From Pantoea piersonii (GTDB taxonomy: Bacteria; Pseudomonadota; Gammaproteobacteria; Enterobacterales; Enterobacteriaceae), in the NCBI RefSeq assembly GCF_003612015.1, contig NZ_RARB01000004.1, positions 186,001 through 250,000 on the forward strand: a stretch of 64,000 nt of DNA, written 5' to 3'. This document shows positions 42,553-53,122 of the stretch, piece after piece. How positions within the stretch are numbered: the stretch's first letter is position 1; each line of letters starts with the position of its first letter. Under the pieces are notes generated by a model. It was not told the DNA's origin. It saw only the letters and a program-made list of their open reading frames with translations, and did not search any database. Position numbers and translations under genes: made by a program.

Positions 42553-42579
42553 AAAAAGGCCGCATAAGCGGCCTTTTTT
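42553..42579. terminator. Terminator after lptG
   Basis: AAAAAGGCCGC, loop ATAA, GCGGCCTTTTTT. The symmetric A and T runs allow function on both strands, serving lptG and the convergent DUF445 gene. Confidence 0.85.
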
Positions 42580-42666
42580 ATTGGTGGTGTCGCGCCCGCT
42601 GAAACCGGCAGCATATAAGCTGAGACGCGGCCACCGATTTTGCCTTGCTCCTCTTTACCTTGCGCC

Positions 42667-43947
42667 TTAGCGCATCACCAGCGGCCAGAGCGCCGGAAGT
42701 TGCGACAGCAGATAGAGAATCAACCCAATGGTGCCCCCCACCAGCGTGCCGTTGATGCGGATAAACTGCAGATCCCTGCCGATATTCAGCTCAATCTGCT
42801 GCGACATCTCGTGCGCGTCCCAGCTCTTCACCGTATCGCTGATATGACGCGTCAGAAAGGCGGCGAACTCCGGCGCAACGCTGCGCGCGGCGTCCTCCAG
42901 GTGACGGTTCATCGAGGCGCGCAGCGCGTCGTCGCGCGCCAGGTTCTCGCCCAGCCACAGCGCCGCCTGACGCACCTTCTCCTGCACGCGTGAGTCGTCA
43001 CTGTTGAGATCGCTCTTCAGCCAGGTGCGCAGGTCATTCCATAGCTCGCCGATATAGCGGTTCAGCGAGGCGTCCTCTTTTATCCAGTGTTTAATCTCTT
43101 CAGCGCGCGCCGCCATCTCCGGGTCGTGCTTCAGCTTCTCAATCAGCCGATCCACCGCGCGGTTAAAGCCGAGGCGCAGCTCGTGTCCCTGATCGGCCGC
43201 TACGTCATCGAGCACGGAATCCACCGCGTTGGCGACCAGCTCCGCGCTGTGCTCGCCCAGCCACTCGGTCGGCAACATTTTGGCCTTAATAGGATGTTCG
43301 CGCTTCAGCCAGCGAACGATCTGCATAGCGATAAAATCGCGCGTGGCGGGCTTATGCAGCAGACGCAGCAGCTGCTCTATCGCCGCGTCGAGCAATTCCT
43401 GATGACGGTTGTTTTTGGTAAGGCTCTCCAGCAGCACCGCGCTGGTCTGCGACAGGTCTACCTTGTCGATGGCGCGATGCACCGCGCGGCGCATAAAGGC
43501 CTGGATGCGCGCGTCGTCGGTAAGATCGAGGAAGCCGCGCATCACCTGCAGCAGATGATGGCCGATGCGATCGGCATTGCCCGGCGCGTTGAGCCACTGC
43601 GCCAGCATCTGCGCCGGATCGTGACGGCGGATCAGCGCCAGCAGCGAGTCGGTATCGAGAAATTTCTCCTGCACGAAGCGGCCAAGGTTGTCGCCGATAC
43701 GCTCCTTATTACGGGGAATAATCGCCGTATGGCGCGAAATAAAAGGCACCGGCACGCGGCGAAACAGCGCCACTATGGCGAACCAGTCCGCCAGCGCGCC
43801 GACCATCGCCGCTTCAGCGATCGCCTTGATGCCGCTCACCCAGAAGTTGGGCGGCAGAAAAAGCGTGGTGATAAAGATGGCGGCGGCCAGTAGCAGCAGA
43901 CCGAGCGCCAGACGTTTTGTCCGTTTGAGTTCGCGTAATTTATCCAT
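42667..43947 (-). CDS. yjiN: DUF445 inner-membrane protein YjiN
   Basis: 426 residues from the ATG at 43947 ([20 protein letters not shown]), the E. coli YjiN length; a GTG two codons upstream is also possible. One N-terminal membrane helix (about 13-33) and a second hydrophobic segment ([28 protein letters not shown]) are followed by a long helical region and a C-terminal membrane helix. [23 protein letters not shown] is the family hallmark. Function unknown. In E. coli yjiN is elsewhere; here it sits between lptG and yjgR. Confidence 0.9.
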   Translation of the reverse strand: MDKLRELKRTKRLALGLLLLAAAIFITTLFLPPNFWVSGIKAIAEAAMVGALADWFAIVALFRRVPVPFISRHTAIIPRNKERIGDNLGRFVQEKFLDTDSLLALIRRHDPAQMLAQWLNAPGNADRIGHHLLQVMRGFLDLTDDARIQAFMRRAVHRAIDKVDLSQTSAVLLESLTKNNRHQELLDAAIEQLLRLLHKPATRDFIAMQIVRWLKREHPIKAKMLPTEWLGEHSAELVANAVDSVLDDVAADQGHELRLGFNRAVDRLIEKLKHDPEMAARAEEIKHWIKEDASLNRYIGELWNDLRTWLKSDLNSDDSRVQEKVRQAALWLGENLARDDALRASMNRHLEDAARSVAPEFAAFLTRHISDTVKSWDAHEMSQQIELNIGRDLQFIRINGTLVGGTIGLILYLLSQLPALWPLVMR

Positions 43948-43988
43948 GCTCACAGCTTAGCAGAGGCCAAACCGCTGCGGAAACCGTC

Positions 43989-45491
43989 TCAGCGGCGACG
44001 ACCACCCAGCAGGTTGCCGAGCACGCCGCGAATAATCTGGTTGGCGATCTGCCGCGTAGCACTCTTCGCCACGCTCTGCACGATGCCGTCCCGCTTGCCG
44101 CCGCGCGGGCCGGTCGAACCGAACAGCACCTCTTTTAGCCCGCCCAGAACACCTTCATCAACCGCGACCTTATTGCCCTTCGCCTGCGGCGCACTGGCCC
44201 GCTCGCTGGCGCTTGCAACGTCCTGATGCAGCTTCTCAAACGCGGACTCGCGGTCGACAGCCTCATCATATTTGCCCGCCAGCGGCGAGTGGTTAATCAG
44301 GCCGTTGCGCTCGTCGAGGCTGACCGGACCCATGCGCGAACCGGGCGCAATCACCATGGCGCGCTCGACGACCGACGGGCTGCCTTTTTCATCCAGAAAA
44401 GAGATCAGCGCTTCGCCGGTGCCCAGCGACTGAATCGCCTCGACGGTATTTATCGCAGGGTTGGCGCGCAGGGTATCGGCGGCGCTCTTCACCGCCTTCT
44501 GATCCTTCGGCGTGAAGGCGCGCAGCGCGTGCTGTACGCGGTTGCCGAGCTGGCCGAGCACGCTGTCGGGCACATCGGCGGGATTCTGGGTGACGAACCA
44601 GACGCCGACCCCTTTCGAGCGGATCAGGCGCATGACCTGTTCCACTTTCTCCAGCAATACCGGCGGCGCATCGTTGAACAGCAGATGCGCCTCGTCAAAG
44701 AAGAAGACCATCTTCGGCTTTTCCTGGTCGCCCGCTTCCGGCAGATTCTCATAAAGCTCCGACAGCAGCCACAGCAGGCTGGTGGCATAGAGCTTCGGCT
44801 GCTGACAGAGCTTGTCCGCCGCCAGAATATTGATAAAGCCTTTGCCGTCGGCGTCGACGCGCATCCAGTCGCGGATATCGAGCATCGGCTCACCAAAGAA
44901 GTGCTCCGCGCCTTGCTGCTCCAGCGCCAGCAGCCCGCGCTGAATGGCGCCCACTGATGCGCTGTTGATATTGCCGTACTGCGTCTGGAAGCTTTTGGCG
45001 TTGTCGCCGATATACTGCGTCATGGCGCGCAGATCTTTAAAGTCGAGCAGCAACAATCCCTGATCGTCGGCGACGCGGAAGATAATCTGCAGCACGCCGC
45101 TCTGGACCTCGTTGAGGTTAAGCAGGCGCGCCAGCAGCAGCGGACCGAGGTCGGAAACGGTAGCGCGCACCGGATGGCCCTGTTCGCCGAAGATATCCCA
45201 CAGCATCACTGGATTGCGCTGCGGCTGCCAGTCGGTGACGCCGATTGCCGCCAGCCGCGCCAGCAGTTTCTCGCTCGCTGCGCCTTCCGCTGCGATGCCG
45301 GTCAGATCGCCTTTCACGTCCGCCATAAAAACCGGCACGCCGATAGCGGAGAAAGATTCAGCCAGTTTCTGCAGCGTGACGGTTTTGCCGGTGCCGGTCG
45401 CGCCGGTGATCAAACCGTGGCGATTCGCCATGGCGGGCAGAAGATGCAGTTTCACATCGGGCGTCTGGGCAATAAGCAGCGGGGCAGCCAT
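43989..45491 (-). CDS. yjgR: DUF853 / HerA-like P-loop NTPase YjgR
   Basis: 500 residues from the ATG at 45491 ([20 protein letters not shown]), the same length as E. coli YjgR. Walker A GATGTGKT at 30-37 and Walker [12 protein letters not shown] are seen, with the sensor [12 protein letters not shown]. It resembles HerA/FtsK-type translocases. The C-terminal tail is basic and ends GGRRR. No firm cellular role is known. In E. coli yjgR also follows lptG, with idn genes next; here the idn genes are absent. Confidence 0.93.
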   Translation of the reverse strand: MAAPLLIAQTPDVKLHLLPAMANRHGLITGATGTGKTVTLQKLAESFSAIGVPVFMADVKGDLTGIAAEGAASEKLLARLAAIGVTDWQPQRNPVMLWDIFGEQGHPVRATVSDLGPLLLARLLNLNEVQSGVLQIIFRVADDQGLLLLDFKDLRAMTQYIGDNAKSFQTQYGNINSASVGAIQRGLLALEQQGAEHFFGEPMLDIRDWMRVDADGKGFINILAADKLCQQPKLYATSLLWLLSELYENLPEAGDQEKPKMVFFFDEAHLLFNDAPPVLLEKVEQVMRLIRSKGVGVWFVTQNPADVPDSVLGQLGNRVQHALRAFTPKDQKAVKSAADTLRANPAINTVEAIQSLGTGEALISFLDEKGSPSVVERAMVIAPGSRMGPVSLDERNGLINHSPLAGKYDEAVDRESAFEKLHQDVASASERASAPQAKGNKVAVDEGVLGGLKEVLFGSTGPRGGKRDGIVQSVAKSATRQIANQIIRGVLGNLLGGRRR

Positions 45492-45628
45492 AGTTTTATT
45501 CTCTTGCAAGGGACAGTGTCTGAAGGATAGCAAGCGGGGCGGGGGAAAGAGAGAAGATTGCACTGAAACGGCTGGACGCTCTGCATGCCGCTTAAAGCGC
45601 GCGGCAGGCTGGCCGCGCGCGGCGTTGA

Positions 45629-47200
45629 TTATTTCCGCACCGCATCCATCCGCAGCATGCTGACGCCGATGCCCTGTTTGACGTTGCTGAGGTTCTTCCG
45701 CACCGCCACCTGCTGCGCGCCCTGCAGAATAGTGACGAACGGCGAGTTCTGCTGCACCTCGGTCTGCAAATGGGTGTAGAGCGCGCGCCGCTGCGTCGCA
45801 TCGCTTTCGCCCGCCGCCTTACGCGTCTCGGCGCTCAGTTCAGGGATCTCCCAGCCTACGCGCCAGGCCAGCGTTTTAGCACCGCCCGGCACGTTATAAG
45901 CGAAGGTGCTGGCGTTGGTGTTCGGATCGATATAGTCCGCGCCCCAGTAGATAAAGATTGACTGGAAATCGCGCGCGCGCATCTTGCTCCACAGCTCCGA
46001 CTCCGCCACCGGCTGAATATCCAGGTTGACGTCCGCCTTCGCGAAGCTCGCCTGCAGGGCCTGCGCCACATCGATATAGGGCGGCTGATTGACCACCGTC
46101 AGGGCGATATGCGCGCCCGGCGCGATGCCGCCGCGCGTTAAAATCTCTTTGGCTTTGTCGACGTCGTAGTAGAAGGGCGTGCTGTTCAGCGCGCCGTCAA
46201 AGCCGTCCGGCAGAAAGCTCTGGTGGATGCGGTACTGACCTTTCAGCAGCTGGCTGGCGATGCTGTCGTAGTCCACCAGCCAGCGCGCCGCCTGCCACAA
46301 TGCCGGATTGCCGAGTGCAGGCTGCTTCGCGTTTTTGGTATTAAAGCCGAGGTAGTAAACCAGGCTCGACGGGAAGGCGTCGATACGCACATTCGCGTCG
46401 CTCTTCAGCGCCGCAATCTGATCGGGGCCGAGCTGGTAGGCGACATCCGCATCGCCCTGCTGTACCAGCAGGCGACGCGTACTGGCATCAGCGACGCCCT
46501 TCAGCAGCACGCGCTTCAGGTGCGGCTGCGGCGCGGCGTAGGGGCTGGCCTCCAGCACCAGCGCCTGCAAAGGGACAAACTGCTTAATGGAGAAGGCGCC
46601 GCTGCCCGCCGAGTGGGTTTTCAGCCAGCCGTTGCCGGTGTCGTTATTGCTGGCGTGCTGCAGCGCGGTTTTGCTGTCGACCACCGAACTGACCGGCGCA
46701 GTCAGCAGGCGCAGCGCCAGATCCTGGCCGATCTGCGCGGGCCAGTGGATTGTCAGCTGGTGGTCGTTGGCTACCGTAAACTGGCTGTCGATATTGTCAG
46801 GCGTCCAGCCGAACTCGCCGAGAATAAACGAGGGCGCTTTGTTCAGCTTTACCGCGCGCGTCAGGGAGAAGACCACATCCTGCGCGGTCACCGGATTGCC
46901 GCTGACGAAGCGGGCGTCGGGATTAAGGTTGAAGACCAGGCTGTGCGGCGTCGCGCCCTGTTGCCAGCTGCGCGCCAGCAGCGGCGAGAGCTTCTGCGGG
47001 TCATCCTGATCCGGCTCCGCCAGCGTCTGGTAAACATTACGCAGGCTGCTGTTGCTGACCGTTTCAAAGCTCTCTGCCGGATCGAAACTGATAATGCCGT
47101 CGAGCGGCACGGCGATAATCAGCGTATCTTTCGGCGTGCTGGCCTGTACCTGAAGCGCCAGCAACAGCGCGCCTGAGATTAAAAGCAATATGCGTCGCAT
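45629..47200 (-). CDS. Orphan family-5 peptide-type ABC substrate-binding protein
   Basis: 523 residues with an N-terminal Sec signal peptide ([21 protein letters not shown], cleavage after about residue 20) and the SBP_bac_5 fold of DppA/OppA/SapA-type proteins. Typical segments: [41 protein letters not shown] and LTHGGI-like [10 protein letters not shown], then [24 protein letters not shown]. No permease or ATPase gene is adjacent, so it must feed a transporter coded elsewhere or act alone. Ligand unknown: oligopeptides, nickel/haem or others are possible. Confidence 0.85.
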   Translation of the reverse strand: MRRILLLISGALLLALQVQASTPKDTLIIAVPLDGIISFDPAESFETVSNSSLRNVYQTLAEPDQDDPQKLSPLLARSWQQGATPHSLVFNLNPDARFVSGNPVTAQDVVFSLTRAVKLNKAPSFILGEFGWTPDNIDSQFTVANDHQLTIHWPAQIGQDLALRLLTAPVSSVVDSKTALQHASNNDTGNGWLKTHSAGSGAFSIKQFVPLQALVLEASPYAAPQPHLKRVLLKGVADASTRRLLVQQGDADVAYQLGPDQIAALKSDANVRIDAFPSSLVYYLGFNTKNAKQPALGNPALWQAARWLVDYDSIASQLLKGQYRIHQSFLPDGFDGALNSTPFYYDVDKAKEILTRGGIAPGAHIALTVVNQPPYIDVAQALQASFAKADVNLDIQPVAESELWSKMRARDFQSIFIYWGADYIDPNTNASTFAYNVPGGAKTLAWRVGWEIPELSAETRKAAGESDATQRRALYTHLQTEVQQNSPFVTILQGAQQVAVRKNLSNVKQGIGVSMLRMDAVRK

Positions 47201-47783
47201 AGAGGACTATCCTGAGTGGTTGATAAACCTACTTTATCCGTCGCAGGGCAGAGTCAAAATGCCGCTTTGTTATGAGCTTTGCAGAAAAAAATCGTCTGCG
47301 ATTGCCGCATTATTCGCCAACGGCCTGCTGCTGTTTTCGAAATAAATCGGAGAAATAGTGTGCGGGTGCGAAACAGGGGTGAGATTCAATAGCGATCACA
47401 TTTTCAGCTATATTTCATTGCTGCTGTAAACAGGTGAATATATTGTTGCTAATAAGAATGACTCTCTTGTATGGAAGTATGATTTTTTTTGATTGATTAT
47501 TTTCGGCAACTGTCACTTACCGTAAATAAAACTGGTGCTGCGCACAAAATATCTGGCTAAATAACCAACGATTGTGCGGTTTTAAACAAAATTTCCGCCT
47601 GTAAAGCCTGTTACCCGCCCGTAACCCTTCAGTAACACAATGATAATTTTTCACTAAAAAACATTTCAAATTGCATTTTTACATTTAGAAATATCTATAT
47701 CCCTAATATTGCCGCGTAATTAACCGATAAGATTTGTGTTTAACAAATATATTACTTTTACAGCAAGTGAGAGTCGTGCCGCT
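47201..47783. promoter_or_regulatory. Long AT-rich divergent control region before the dehydrogenase operon
   Basis: 583 bp without a credible gene, between the divergent binding-protein and dehydrogenase genes. It contains GTTAC (47610-47614), 6 bp, then GTAAC (47621-47625), and another GTAAC at 47632-47636: an inverted repeat plus direct copy. The rest is AT-rich. Promoters are expected but none stands out clearly. Confidence 0.5.
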
Positions 47784-48512
47784 ATGCTTCTTGAAAAACC
47801 CACCACCAGACGAAAGTTTTTGCTCGGGTCTTTACTGGCGTTGCCGCTAAGTGACCTGGTATTAAAAGGGCTGACTGCAGCGCAGGCTGCAGAAATGGCC
47901 GCGCCGGAGCTGGCTGATTATAAACCGGGCTTTTTTAGCGCGGACGAATGGCAGTTTATTCTGGCGGCGACCGATCGCCTGATCCCGGCAGGCGGCAAAG
48001 GCAAAGCGCCAGGCGCGCTGGAAACCAACGTGCCGATCTTTATCGACCAGCAGCTGCAAACCAGCGAGTTCGGCGACGAGATCTATCTGCAGGGCCCGTT
48101 CAACGTCCATGCCGACCCAACCTTCGGCTACCAGATCCCGTTTACCCCGCAGCAGATGTACCACACCGCTATCAAGCTGGTGACGCAGTGGGTACAGACC
48201 ACCTACAACAAGCCGTTCCAGCAGCTCACGCTGGAAGAGAAAGATGACGTGTTGACCAAACTCAACAAGAACGGCATCGACTTCGCCGCGCTGGGCGAAC
48301 CCAATATGAAAGCGTCGCAGTTCTTCAGCCAGCTGCTCTCTGATACCAAACATGGCTATCTCGCGGATCCGATGTACGGCGGCAACAAAGGCATGAAAGC
48401 CTGGATCGCCATCGGCTTCCCCGGCGCGCGCGCCAGCTTTACCGAATGGGTGAAGCAGCACAACGTGCCTTATCCGCTGGGACCGGTCAGCCTTTTGGGT
48501 GAACGCGCTTAA
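47784..48512 (+). CDS. Gluconate 2-dehydrogenase-type small (gamma) subunit
   Basis: 242 residues from the ATG at 47784 (MLLEKPTTRRKFLLGSLLALP). The twin-arginine signal TTRRKFLLG (Arg9-Arg10) implies folded export via Tat, probably carrying the FAD subunit as a hitchhiker. The remainder fits the gluconate_2-dh3 family: FFSADEWQFILAATDRLIPAGG, FIDQQL and YGGNKGMKAWIAIGFPGA. First gene of a three-gene operon with the flavoprotein and cytochrome subunits; gaps are 34 and 4 bp. The enzyme may oxidise gluconate or 2-ketogluconate; the sequence alone does not decide. Confidence 0.9.
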   Translation: MLLEKPTTRRKFLLGSLLALPLSDLVLKGLTAAQAAEMAAPELADYKPGFFSADEWQFILAATDRLIPAGGKGKAPGALETNVPIFIDQQLQTSEFGDEIYLQGPFNVHADPTFGYQIPFTPQQMYHTAIKLVTQWVQTTYNKPFQQLTLEEKDDVLTKLNKNGIDFAALGEPNMKASQFFSQLLSDTKHGYLADPMYGGNKGMKAWIAIGFPGARASFTEWVKQHNVPYPLGPVSLLGERA

Positions 48513-48546
48513 CGGCGTTGAATCAGGTATTTGAGACAGGATTATC

Positions 48547-50316
48547 ATGGCACAGATTACTAAAAAAGAAGTCGACGTCGTTGTTTGCGGCCTCGGCTGG
48601 GCCGGCTCGCTGATGAGTATCGAACTGGCGCTGGCGGGCCTCGAAGTGCGCGCCTTAGAGCGCGGCGGCGAGCGCGACTACCCCGATTTCGCCTACCCGA
48701 AACCGGCTGACGAATACGCCTATAACGTACGCAACAAAGTGTTCGCCACGCCGAAAGAAGTGGCGGTCACCGTACGTTACGACACCACCCAGACCGCATT
48801 GCCGACTCGTAAATGGGGCGCGTTCGCGCCGGGCACCGGCGTGGGTGGCGCAGGCATGCACTGGACGGCGGTACTGATCCGTCCGACGCCGACCGACATC
48901 AAGCTGAAAACCTACGTGGACGAGGCCTACAAGCCGGGTATCCTGCAGGAAGATATGCGCGTGATGGACTTCCCGTTCACCTGGGATGAGATCGAGCCCT
49001 ATTACTACAAGTTCGAATTGATCTGCGGCCAGTCGGGCAACACCGGCAACCTGCGCGGTCAGATTCTGGAAGGCGGCGACCCGTTTGAAGGCCCGCGCTC
49101 CGAGCCTTATCCGCTGCCGGCGCTGGAAGACACGCTGAACAACGTGATGTTTAAAGAAGCGGCGACGAAGCTGGGCTACCATCCGTTCCCGAACCCGTCG
49201 GCGTGCGTCTCCCGCGCGTGGAAAAACCCGTACGGCAACCAGATCGCGCCCTGCAACTACTGCGGCTATTGCTCCAAATATCCGTGCCTGAACTACTCCA
49301 AAGCGTCGCCGCAGACCGCGGTGATGGATGCGCTGAAGCGCATGCCGAACTTCTCCTACGAAGTGCACGCGGAAGTGGTGAAAGTGGTGCTGCACGACGA
49401 CAAGAAGACCGCCAAAGGCGTGATCTACTACGACGTGGACGGCAACGAAGTGTTCCAGCCGGCGAAGATCGTCGTGCTCTCCAGCTTCCAGCTCTATAAC
49501 GTGCGCCTGATGCTGCTCTCCGGCATCGGTAAGCCTTATAACCCGATTACCGAAGAGGGTGTGGTAGGGCGTAACTACGCCTTCCTGTCGAACGGCGGCG
49601 CGACCCTGTTCTTCAAAGACAAAAACTTCAACCCGTACGCCACCGCAGGCGCCACCGGCCAGATGTTCAACGACATCTCTCCGGGCAACTTCGACGGTCC
49701 TGGACTCGGCTTCCTTGGCGGTGCGAAGATCCACAGCTCGCAGGCCACCGGTACGCCAATCGCCACCTCGCTGCCGAAAGGCACGCCGAGCTGGGGCATG
49801 GGCTACAAAGAGGGGCTGGAAGAGTGGTATGGCCACTCCATGAAGATCAGCATCACCACGACCTGCCAGTCGTACCGCGATGTCTACCTGGATCTCGATC
49901 CGAACTACACCGACCACCGCGGCCAGCCGCTACTGCGCATGACCTTTAACTGGAAACAGAACGAGCTCAAGCTGCAGCAGTACCTGAAAGGCATCGTCGG
50001 CAATATCGGCAAAGAGCTGAACCCGGACAGCATGAGCATGAGCTTCCTGCCGATGGATGCCAACTTCGACCTGACCAAGTACGTCTCTACCCACAACGTG
50101 GGCGGCGCGGTAATGGGCGACAACCCGAAAACCTCTGCGCTGAACAAGTATCTGCAGAGCTGGGACGTGCATAACGTGTTTGTACCGGGCGGCAACGCTT
50201 TCCCGCAGAACTTCCAGGCGAACCCGACCGATACCATCGGCGCGATTACCCTGATGGCGGCGCAGGCGATCAAGGAACAGTATCTGAAAAACCCCGGTCC
50301 ACTGGTACAGGCATAA
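48547..50316 (+). CDS. Gluconate 2-dehydrogenase-type FAD subunit (GMC oxidoreductase)
   Basis: 589 residues of the GMC family. The ADP-binding motif is GLGWAG at 15-20. A Cys-rich stretch, CNYCGYCSKYPCLNYSKASP (about 236-255), is typical of this membrane-dehydrogenase subgroup. The catalytic His-Asn region at the C-terminus is STHNVGGAVMGDNP and FPQNFQANPTDT. It lacks its own signal peptide, fitting Tat co-export with the gamma subunit. Electrons pass to the triheme cytochrome c encoded 4 bp downstream and then to ubiquinone. Either gluconate or 2-ketogluconate is a plausible substrate. Confidence 0.92.
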   Translation: MAQITKKEVDVVVCGLGWAGSLMSIELALAGLEVRALERGGERDYPDFAYPKPADEYAYNVRNKVFATPKEVAVTVRYDTTQTALPTRKWGAFAPGTGVGGAGMHWTAVLIRPTPTDIKLKTYVDEAYKPGILQEDMRVMDFPFTWDEIEPYYYKFELICGQSGNTGNLRGQILEGGDPFEGPRSEPYPLPALEDTLNNVMFKEAATKLGYHPFPNPSACVSRAWKNPYGNQIAPCNYCGYCSKYPCLNYSKASPQTAVMDALKRMPNFSYEVHAEVVKVVLHDDKKTAKGVIYYDVDGNEVFQPAKIVVLSSFQLYNVRLMLLSGIGKPYNPITEEGVVGRNYAFLSNGGATLFFKDKNFNPYATAGATGQMFNDISPGNFDGPGLGFLGGAKIHSSQATGTPIATSLPKGTPSWGMGYKEGLEEWYGHSMKISITTTCQSYRDVYLDLDPNYTDHRGQPLLRMTFNWKQNELKLQQYLKGIVGNIGKELNPDSMSMSFLPMDANFDLTKYVSTHNVGGAVMGDNPKTSALNKYLQSWDVHNVFVPGGNAFPQNFQANPTDTIGAITLMAAQAIKEQYLKNPGPLVQA

Positions 50317-50320
50317 GCAT

Positions 50321-51577
50321 ATGAAACTGAAATCATTGTTACTCGCCAACGCCGTGCTGCTGGGATGCATGGCTGCTCCTGCGCACGCGGAAGATGAGGC
50401 CCAGCTGATTAAGAAAGGCGAATACCTGTCGCGCCTCGGCGACTGTATGGCCTGTCACTCGCTCGCGGGCAAGCCGGACTATTCCGGCGGCCTGGCGATT
50501 GATTCCAACCTCGGCACCATCTATTCGACCAATATTACGCCGGACAAAGCGCACGGCATCGGCAACTACAGCGAACAACAGTTCTCTGACGCGGTGCGCA
50601 AAGGGGTGCTGCCGGACGGCTCGCGCCTCTATCCGGCGATGCCTTACCCGGACTACGCCAAAATCAGCGATGAAGATATGCACGCGCTGTATGTCTACTT
50701 TATGAAGGGCGTGAAGCCGAGCGCCGAGCAGCCGCCGGAAACCCGCCTCAGCTTCCCGTTCAGCCAGCGCTGGGGCATGCGCTTCTGGAACTGGGCCTTT
50801 ACCAGCGACAAGCCGTTCCAGCCGATCGGCGGCGCCTCTGAAGAGATCAACCGCGGCGCCTATATCGTCGAGAGCCTGGGCCACTGCGGCAGCTGCCATA
50901 CGCCGCGCGGCATCGGCATGAACGAGAAGGCGCTGGACAGCGGCGATGCGAAGTTCCTCGCGGGCGGTAGCCTGAACGACTGGGACGTGCCGTCGCTGCG
51001 CGGTCTGCCGCGCTGGAGCGAGCAGGAGATCGTCGATTACCTGCAGACCGGCCGCAACGATAAAGCGGCGGTAGGCGGCGAGATGAAGTCGGTGATTGAG
51101 CACAGCAGCTCGCACATGACCGACGCCGATCTCAAGGCGGTCGCGGCGTATCTGAAGTTCCTTGGCGGCAACCCGCCGCTGCAGGCTTACAACGTCCAGG
51201 CGCAGCAGAAGACTGAAGCGAAGCTGACGGCGGCGAAGAACCTGACCGAGGGCGAGCGTCTTTATATCGACAACTGCGGCGCCTGCCACTTTGTGACCGG
51301 CAAGGGCGCGCCAGGCGTCTTCCCGGAGCTGGATCAGGCGACGATTGTTAACGCCAAAGATCCGACCGGGCTGATCCACACCATTCTGGAAGGCGCGCAG
51401 CAGCCATCGACGGAGAAAGCGCCGTCAACGCTGGCGATGCCGGGCTTCGGCAAGCGCCTGAGCGACGACGAAGTAGCGCAGCTCGCGACCTTTATTCGTC
51501 AGGGCTGGAGCAACAACGCGCCAGCGGTGAGCAAGGATCAGGTTGCGGACGTGCGGAAGTCGCTGAAGCACGACTAA
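50321..51577 (+). CDS. Triheme cytochrome c subunit of the gluconate-type dehydrogenase
   Basis: 418 residues. The signal peptide ends at AHA (about residue 23); Cys16 in LLGC makes a lipoprotein reading possible but less likely. Three heme-attachment motifs are visible: CMACH at 42-46, CGSCH at 189-193 and CGACH at 319-323. The layout of three cytochrome c domains matches the membrane-anchoring subunit of FAD-dependent gluconate, sorbitol and alcohol dehydrogenases. It conveys electrons from the flavoprotein to quinone on the periplasmic face. The extreme C-terminus lacks an obvious membrane helix. Confidence 0.93.
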   Translation: MKLKSLLLANAVLLGCMAAPAHAEDEAQLIKKGEYLSRLGDCMACHSLAGKPDYSGGLAIDSNLGTIYSTNITPDKAHGIGNYSEQQFSDAVRKGVLPDGSRLYPAMPYPDYAKISDEDMHALYVYFMKGVKPSAEQPPETRLSFPFSQRWGMRFWNWAFTSDKPFQPIGGASEEINRGAYIVESLGHCGSCHTPRGIGMNEKALDSGDAKFLAGGSLNDWDVPSLRGLPRWSEQEIVDYLQTGRNDKAAVGGEMKSVIEHSSSHMTDADLKAVAAYLKFLGGNPPLQAYNVQAQQKTEAKLTAAKNLTEGERLYIDNCGACHFVTGKGAPGVFPELDQATIVNAKDPTGLIHTILEGAQQPSTEKAPSTLAMPGFGKRLSDDEVAQLATFIRQGWSNNAPAVSKDQVADVRKSLKHD

Positions 51578-51658
51578 AGGGCACTGCGTCTTCTTTCAGA
51601 CGGCTGAATAGTCTGCAAGCGGGCCTTCTTACCCGCGTTAGCACCTTACCTGCCATTT

Positions 51659-51682
51659 TAAGGGCGCCTCGGCGCCCTTTTT
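51659..51682. terminator. Terminator between the cytochrome c gene and marC
   Basis: AAGGGCGCC, a 2-nt loop (TC) and GGCGCCCTTTTT. It overlaps the end of the convergent marC and serves mainly the dehydrogenase operon. Confidence 0.8.
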
Positions 51683-52358
51683 AATGAAAGTTATGCACCA
51701 CTTCCAGCACGCCGTTAATCACGAACTGCACGCCCATACAGACCAGTAAAAAGCCCATCAGGCGCGAGATCGCCTCGATCCCGCCTTTCCCCACCAGCTT
51801 CATAATGCTTCCTGAACTGCGCAGCGCGATCCACAGGATCAGGCCGACCAGCAGAAAGGTGATCGGCGGCGCGGTGGCGATCACCCACGCGGGAAAATTG
51901 ACGCCGCTTTTCACTGTCGAGGCGGAGCTGATGATCATCGCGATAGTGCCGGGACCGGCGGTGCTCGGCATCGCGAGCGGCACAAAGGCGATATTGACCG
52001 GCTCCTGATGCGCGTCGCTTTTCTCCAGCTCATCCTGCTTGTGCTGCGCCTCGACCGAGTGGCCAACCGGCTGCGCCGGAAACAGCATGCGAAAGCCGAT
52101 AAAGGCGACAATCAGGCCGCCCGCAATACGCAGGCCGGGAATGGAGATGCCGAAGGTATTGAGCACTGCGTTGCCCGCGTACCAGGCGACCATCATAATG
52201 GCGAAAACATAGATGGAAGCCTGCAACGCCTGACGGTTGCGCTCGCTGAAGTTCATCTCGCCCGCCAGCCCGAGGAACAGCGCGACGGTAGTAAGCGGGT
52301 TGGCGAGCGGCAGCAGCACGATCAGCCCTAACCCCACAGCTTCTAATAACGCCTGCAT
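51681..52358 (-). CDS. marC: MarC-family inner-membrane protein
   Basis: 225 residues, about six membrane helices. The sequence tracks E. coli MarC closely: [80 protein letters not shown] and [23 protein letters not shown]. MarC's function is unknown, and in E. coli it lies divergent from marRAB. No marRAB genes are seen here, so it is in a different context. The charged loop between helices 3 and 4 is longer than in E. coli. Confidence 0.88.
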   Translation of the reverse strand: MQALLEAVGLGLIVLLPLANPLTTVALFLGLAGEMNFSERNRQALQASIYVFAIMMVAWYAGNAVLNTFGISIPGLRIAGGLIVAFIGFRMLFPAQPVGHSVEAQHKQDELEKSDAHQEPVNIAFVPLAMPSTAGPGTIAMIISSASTVKSGVNFPAWVIATAPPITFLLVGLILWIALRSSGSIMKLVGKGGIEAISRLMGFLLVCMGVQFVINGVLEVVHNFH

Positions 52359-52391
52359 ATGCGTCCTCTTGGGTGGCGCGGTCGGGAAGGG

Positions 52392-53027
52392 TTAATGTTT
52401 CTGGCGCTCCATCGCTTCCAGCAGCTCCGGGAAAAAATCTTCCAGCAGCTCTGGCGTCATCAGCTCAGGATAGCGCATCAGATGTTCGCGGATGCGTTCG
52501 TTCAGCTCCGGGATCAGGCTTTGCGCGGCGGCGAGGGCGGTGATCTTTTTCTTCTTCACCAGGCGCAGCACGTCATCCGGCAGGCTGTCCTCGTCATCCT
52601 CTTCTTCCACCTCTTCCAGCGCATCCAGGTCGTCGAACATATCGAGCAGCGCCTCGATCTGCGGCGTGCGCGACACATACTCGTCTGGCTTCTCTTCCTC
52701 CAGATAGCGCAGCAGCGCGCGCACCGGCGTACCATCCGGCGTGGCGGGGGGCGAAGAGGTGAACCACTCCAGCAGCAGATGAGTGCTGACGCGATGGACG
52801 TGATAGCCGTTATCCACCAGTTCGTCGGCAAGGATATCGGCGGTGTCATGCTCAAGCAGGCAGATATGGGTGCGATTCGGCGTGAACTGTTCCAGCCACT
52901 GATAGATCTCTTCAATCACCGCATCGTCGTACTGAAAATTTTTGCTCAGATAACTGCCGTCCGGCTGATGCACGGTGGCGAAAATGAGATCGGGATCGAA
53001 GTAAATCGCAATGTTGATGCCTTTCAT
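52392..53027 (-). CDS. Unrecognised acidic protein
   Basis: 211 residues from the ATG at 53027 (MKGINIAIYFDPDLIFATVH). No family recognised. The N-terminal ~95 residues alternate beta and helix (INIAIYFDPDL, THICLLEHDTADILADELVDNGYHVHRVSTHLLLEWF), reminiscent of an RNase H-like fold; this is a guess. The middle is strongly acidic (DMFDDLDALEEVEEEDDEDS), and the helical C-terminus has LVKKKKITALAAAQSLIPELNERI. No signal peptide or membrane helix, so cytoplasmic. It follows marC's start by 33 bp in the same direction and could share its transcript. Confidence 0.7.
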   Translation of the reverse strand: MKGINIAIYFDPDLIFATVHQPDGSYLSKNFQYDDAVIEEIYQWLEQFTPNRTHICLLEHDTADILADELVDNGYHVHRVSTHLLLEWFTSSPPATPDGTPVRALLRYLEEEKPDEYVSRTPQIEALLDMFDDLDALEEVEEEDDEDSLPDDVLRLVKKKKITALAAAQSLIPELNERIREHLMRYPELMTPELLEDFFPELLEAMERQKH

Positions 53028-53122
53028 GCGTGCTGTCCTTTGTAGTGCAAAATCTCACTATAGCCTCAGGGCGCGCAGAAAAACATGGGGAGGCCAGCAG
53101 CCTGTGCTGCTGGCGATAAAAA

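Noticed and set aside
47600..47640. Canonical GntR/IdnR gluconate operator before the dehydrogenase genes
   Set aside because: The half-sites are present but the spacing is too long for the known operator; kept only as a weak finding.
50321..50400. Cytochrome c subunit as a lipoprotein (LLGC at residues 13-16)
   Set aside because: Leucine at the -2 position is atypical for a lipobox and a good AHA signal-peptidase I site follows at residues 21-23.
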